Of a stretch of DNA of 64,000 nucleotides, positions 63,601 through 64,000 are shown piece by piece. Under the pieces are notes generated by a model that made no database searches, had not been told where the DNA came from, and worked only from the letters and a program-made list of their open reading frames with translations. The position numbers and the translations under genes were made by a program. The stretch's first letter is position 1, and every line of letters starts with the position of its first letter. Origin of the DNA: Xanthomonas melonis (GTDB lineage Bacteria > Pseudomonadota > Gammaproteobacteria > Xanthomonadales > Xanthomonadaceae); contig NZ_JAJGQH010000001.1 of NCBI RefSeq assembly GCF_020783655.1, positions 186,001 through 250,000 of the forward strand. Reading direction: 5' to 3'.

Positions 63601-64000
63601 GGCGCAATCGGTGAAGTCGCTGTTGTTCGCGTTCGGGCTGGCGATCTTCCTGGTCTATCTGGTGATGGCATCGCAGTTCGAGTCGCTGCTGCATCCGTTC
63701 GTCATCCTGTTCACCATCCCGCTGGCCATGGTGGGGGCGGTGCTGGCGCTGTTGATGACCGGCAAGCCGATCTCGGTAGTGGTGTTCATCGGCCTGATCC
63801 TGCTGGTGGGGCTGGTGACCAAGAACGCGATCATCCTGATCGACAAGGTCAACCAGTTGCGCGAAGAGGGCGTGGCCAAGCGCGAGGCCCTGATCGAAGG
63901 CGCGCGCTCGCGTCTGCGGCCGATCATCATGACCACGCTGTGCACCCTGTTCGGCTTCCTGCCGCTGGCGGTGGCGATGGGCGAGGGTGCGGAGGTGCGT
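60680..64000 (+). CDS. RND family efflux permease, truncated at the window end
   Basis: A 1107-codon open frame running to the last base with no stop. It has RND features: N-terminal membrane helix after a His/Pro-rich lead, the porter domain (ETLVTEPVEEAVGVV), helices 2-6 with the proton-relay Asp pair in GLALATGLVVDDSIVVLE (about residues 464-481), and in the second half SQFESLLHPFVILFTIPLAM and LILLVGLVTKNAIILIDK. A Ser/Ala-rich low-complexity insertion lies at about 273-323 in the first periplasmic half. Drug or metal/other efflux; no further call. Only a short C-terminal part is missing. Confidence 0.95.
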   Translation, partial: MSEHGNPHDPVHDPHAPSPGGGLVAFATRRRVTIAMITVTMLLFGLIALRSLKVNLLPDLSYPTLTVRTEYTGAAPAEIETLVTEPVEEAVGVVKNLRKLKSISRTGQSDVVLEFAWGTNMDQASLEVRDKMEALSLPLETKPPVLLRFNPSTEPIMRLALSPKQVPASDADTIRQLTGLRRYADEDLKKKLEPVAGVAAVKVGGGLEDEIQVDIDQQKLAQLNLPIDNVITRLKEENVNISGGRLEEGSQRYLVRTVNQFVDLDEIRNMLVTTQSSSGSAAEAAMQQMYAIAASTGSQAALAAAAEVQSTSSSSSSSIAGGMPVRLKDVAQVRQGYKEREAIIRLGGKEAVELAIYKEGDANTVSTAAALRKRLEQLKATVPGDVEITTIEDQSHFIEHAISDVKKDAVIGGVLAILIIFLFLRDGWSTFVISLSLPVSIITTFFFMGQLGLSLNVMSLGGLALATGLVVDDSIVVLESIAKARERGLSVLDAAIAGTREVSMAVMASTLTTIAVFLPLVFVEGIAGQLFRDQALTVAIAIAISLVVSMTLIPMLSSLKGAPPMAFPDEPSHPQWQPEQRWLKPVAAGQRGAGASVRYAFFAAAWTTVKLWRGLSRVVGPVMRKASDLAMAPYGRAERGYLAMLPAALRRPWLVLGLAASAFAGTVLLVPMLGADLIPQLAQDRFEMTVKLPSGTPLAQTDALVRELQLAHDKDPGIASLYGVSGSGTRLDANPTESGENIGKLTVVMAGGGSAEVEAAATQRLRSSMVGHPGTQVDFARPALFSFSTPLEVELRGQDLGELEQAGQKLAAMLRANGHYADVKSTVEEGFPEIQIRFDQERAGALGLTTRQIADVIVKKVRGDVATRYSFRDRKIDVLVRAQHSDRASVDAIRQLIVNPGSSRPVRLAAVAEVVATTGPSEIHRADQTRVAIVSASLKDIDLGGAVREVESMVRNDPLAAGVGMHIGGQGEELAQSVKSLLFAFGLAIFLVYLVMASQFESLLHPFVILFTIPLAMVGAVLALLMTGKPISVVVFIGLILLVGLVTKNAIILIDKVNQLREEGVAKREALIEGARSRLRPIIMTTLCTLFGFLPLAVAMGEGAEVR

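Noticed and set aside
60506..63694. Very long open frame (about 1060 codons) antisense to the RND permease
   Set aside because: High GC and Val/Leu-rich sense codons leave the antisense frame open. The product is His/Arg/Gln-rich with no domain character, while the sense frame is a complete RND protein.

Overview
The window is about 64 kb of GC-rich DNA from a gammaproteobacterial chromosome, almost certainly a Xanthomonas or a very close relative. The evidence is the protein sequences themselves, the block cmk-rpsA-ihfB-lapA-lapB followed by envelope-polysaccharide genes and galU, the pair phaE-phaC (class III polyhydroxyalkanoate synthase), and intergenic repeats rich in GGGATTGGGGATTC. I see no prophage, insertion sequence or CRISPR array. 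Most of the window is core chromosome. The more variable parts are about 17.6-33.7 kb and 47-49.6 kb.

Layout. 0-2.1 kb, minus strand: end of a polyamine operon (start of aguB, then aguA), a small secreted protein, and rpmJ. 2.2-12.8 kb, plus strand: cmk, rpsA, ihfB, lapA, lapB, a WecA-type sugar-phosphate transferase, a WbpM/CapD-type nucleotide-sugar dehydratase, galU and a Kef-type K+/H+ antiporter. 12.9-17.6 kb: a DUF1244 gene, then folD, guaB and guaA, with inverted-repeat elements on both sides of guaB. 17.7-23 kb: a TetR repressor with a quinone-reductase-like enzyme, an orphan Rap1a/Tai-type secreted protein, and a Cache-HAMP receptor with no output domain next to a DUF8082-like protein. 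23-32.5 kb: a beta-propeller histidine kinase with its LuxR-type regulator, divergent from a compact operon (AraC, YcaC-like hydrolase, YtcJ-like amidohydrolase, MFS exporter, two XapX proteins). 32.7-36.5 kb: an exported haloperoxidase-like hydrolase, then mntH and mntR around a palindromic operator, and tadA overlapping mntR. 36.6-43 kb: orn, an MscS channel, ppsA and its regulator ppsR, a DUF1249 gene and a Nudix hydrolase. 43-47 kb: a 3-hydroxybutyrate dehydrogenase, pssA, and the PHA synthase pair. 47-56.5 kb: a PspC protein, an HExxH membrane protein, an FAD oxidoreductase, tex, a 1251-residue hybrid kinase and a receiver-only protein. 56.6-58.4 kb: tRNA-Leu(CAA) and two identical tRNA-Ala/tRNA-Glu operons. 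58.4-64 kb: two c-type cytochromes and an RND efflux operon cut by the window end.

The genes group into envelope polysaccharide supply (lapAB, transferase, dehydratase, galU), purine and folate supply (folD, guaB, guaA), carbon storage (hydroxybutyrate dehydrogenase, phaE, phaC), gluconeogenesis (ppsA/ppsR), manganese control (mntH/mntR), and several signalling modules. The most interesting items for follow-up are the repeat elements that form the guaB and guaA upstream regions, the perfect tRNA operon duplication, the output-less Cache-HAMP receptor, the AraC operon with a motif shared by both divergent promoters, the basic tail on PhaE, and palindromes upstream of mntH, tetR and the RND operon.
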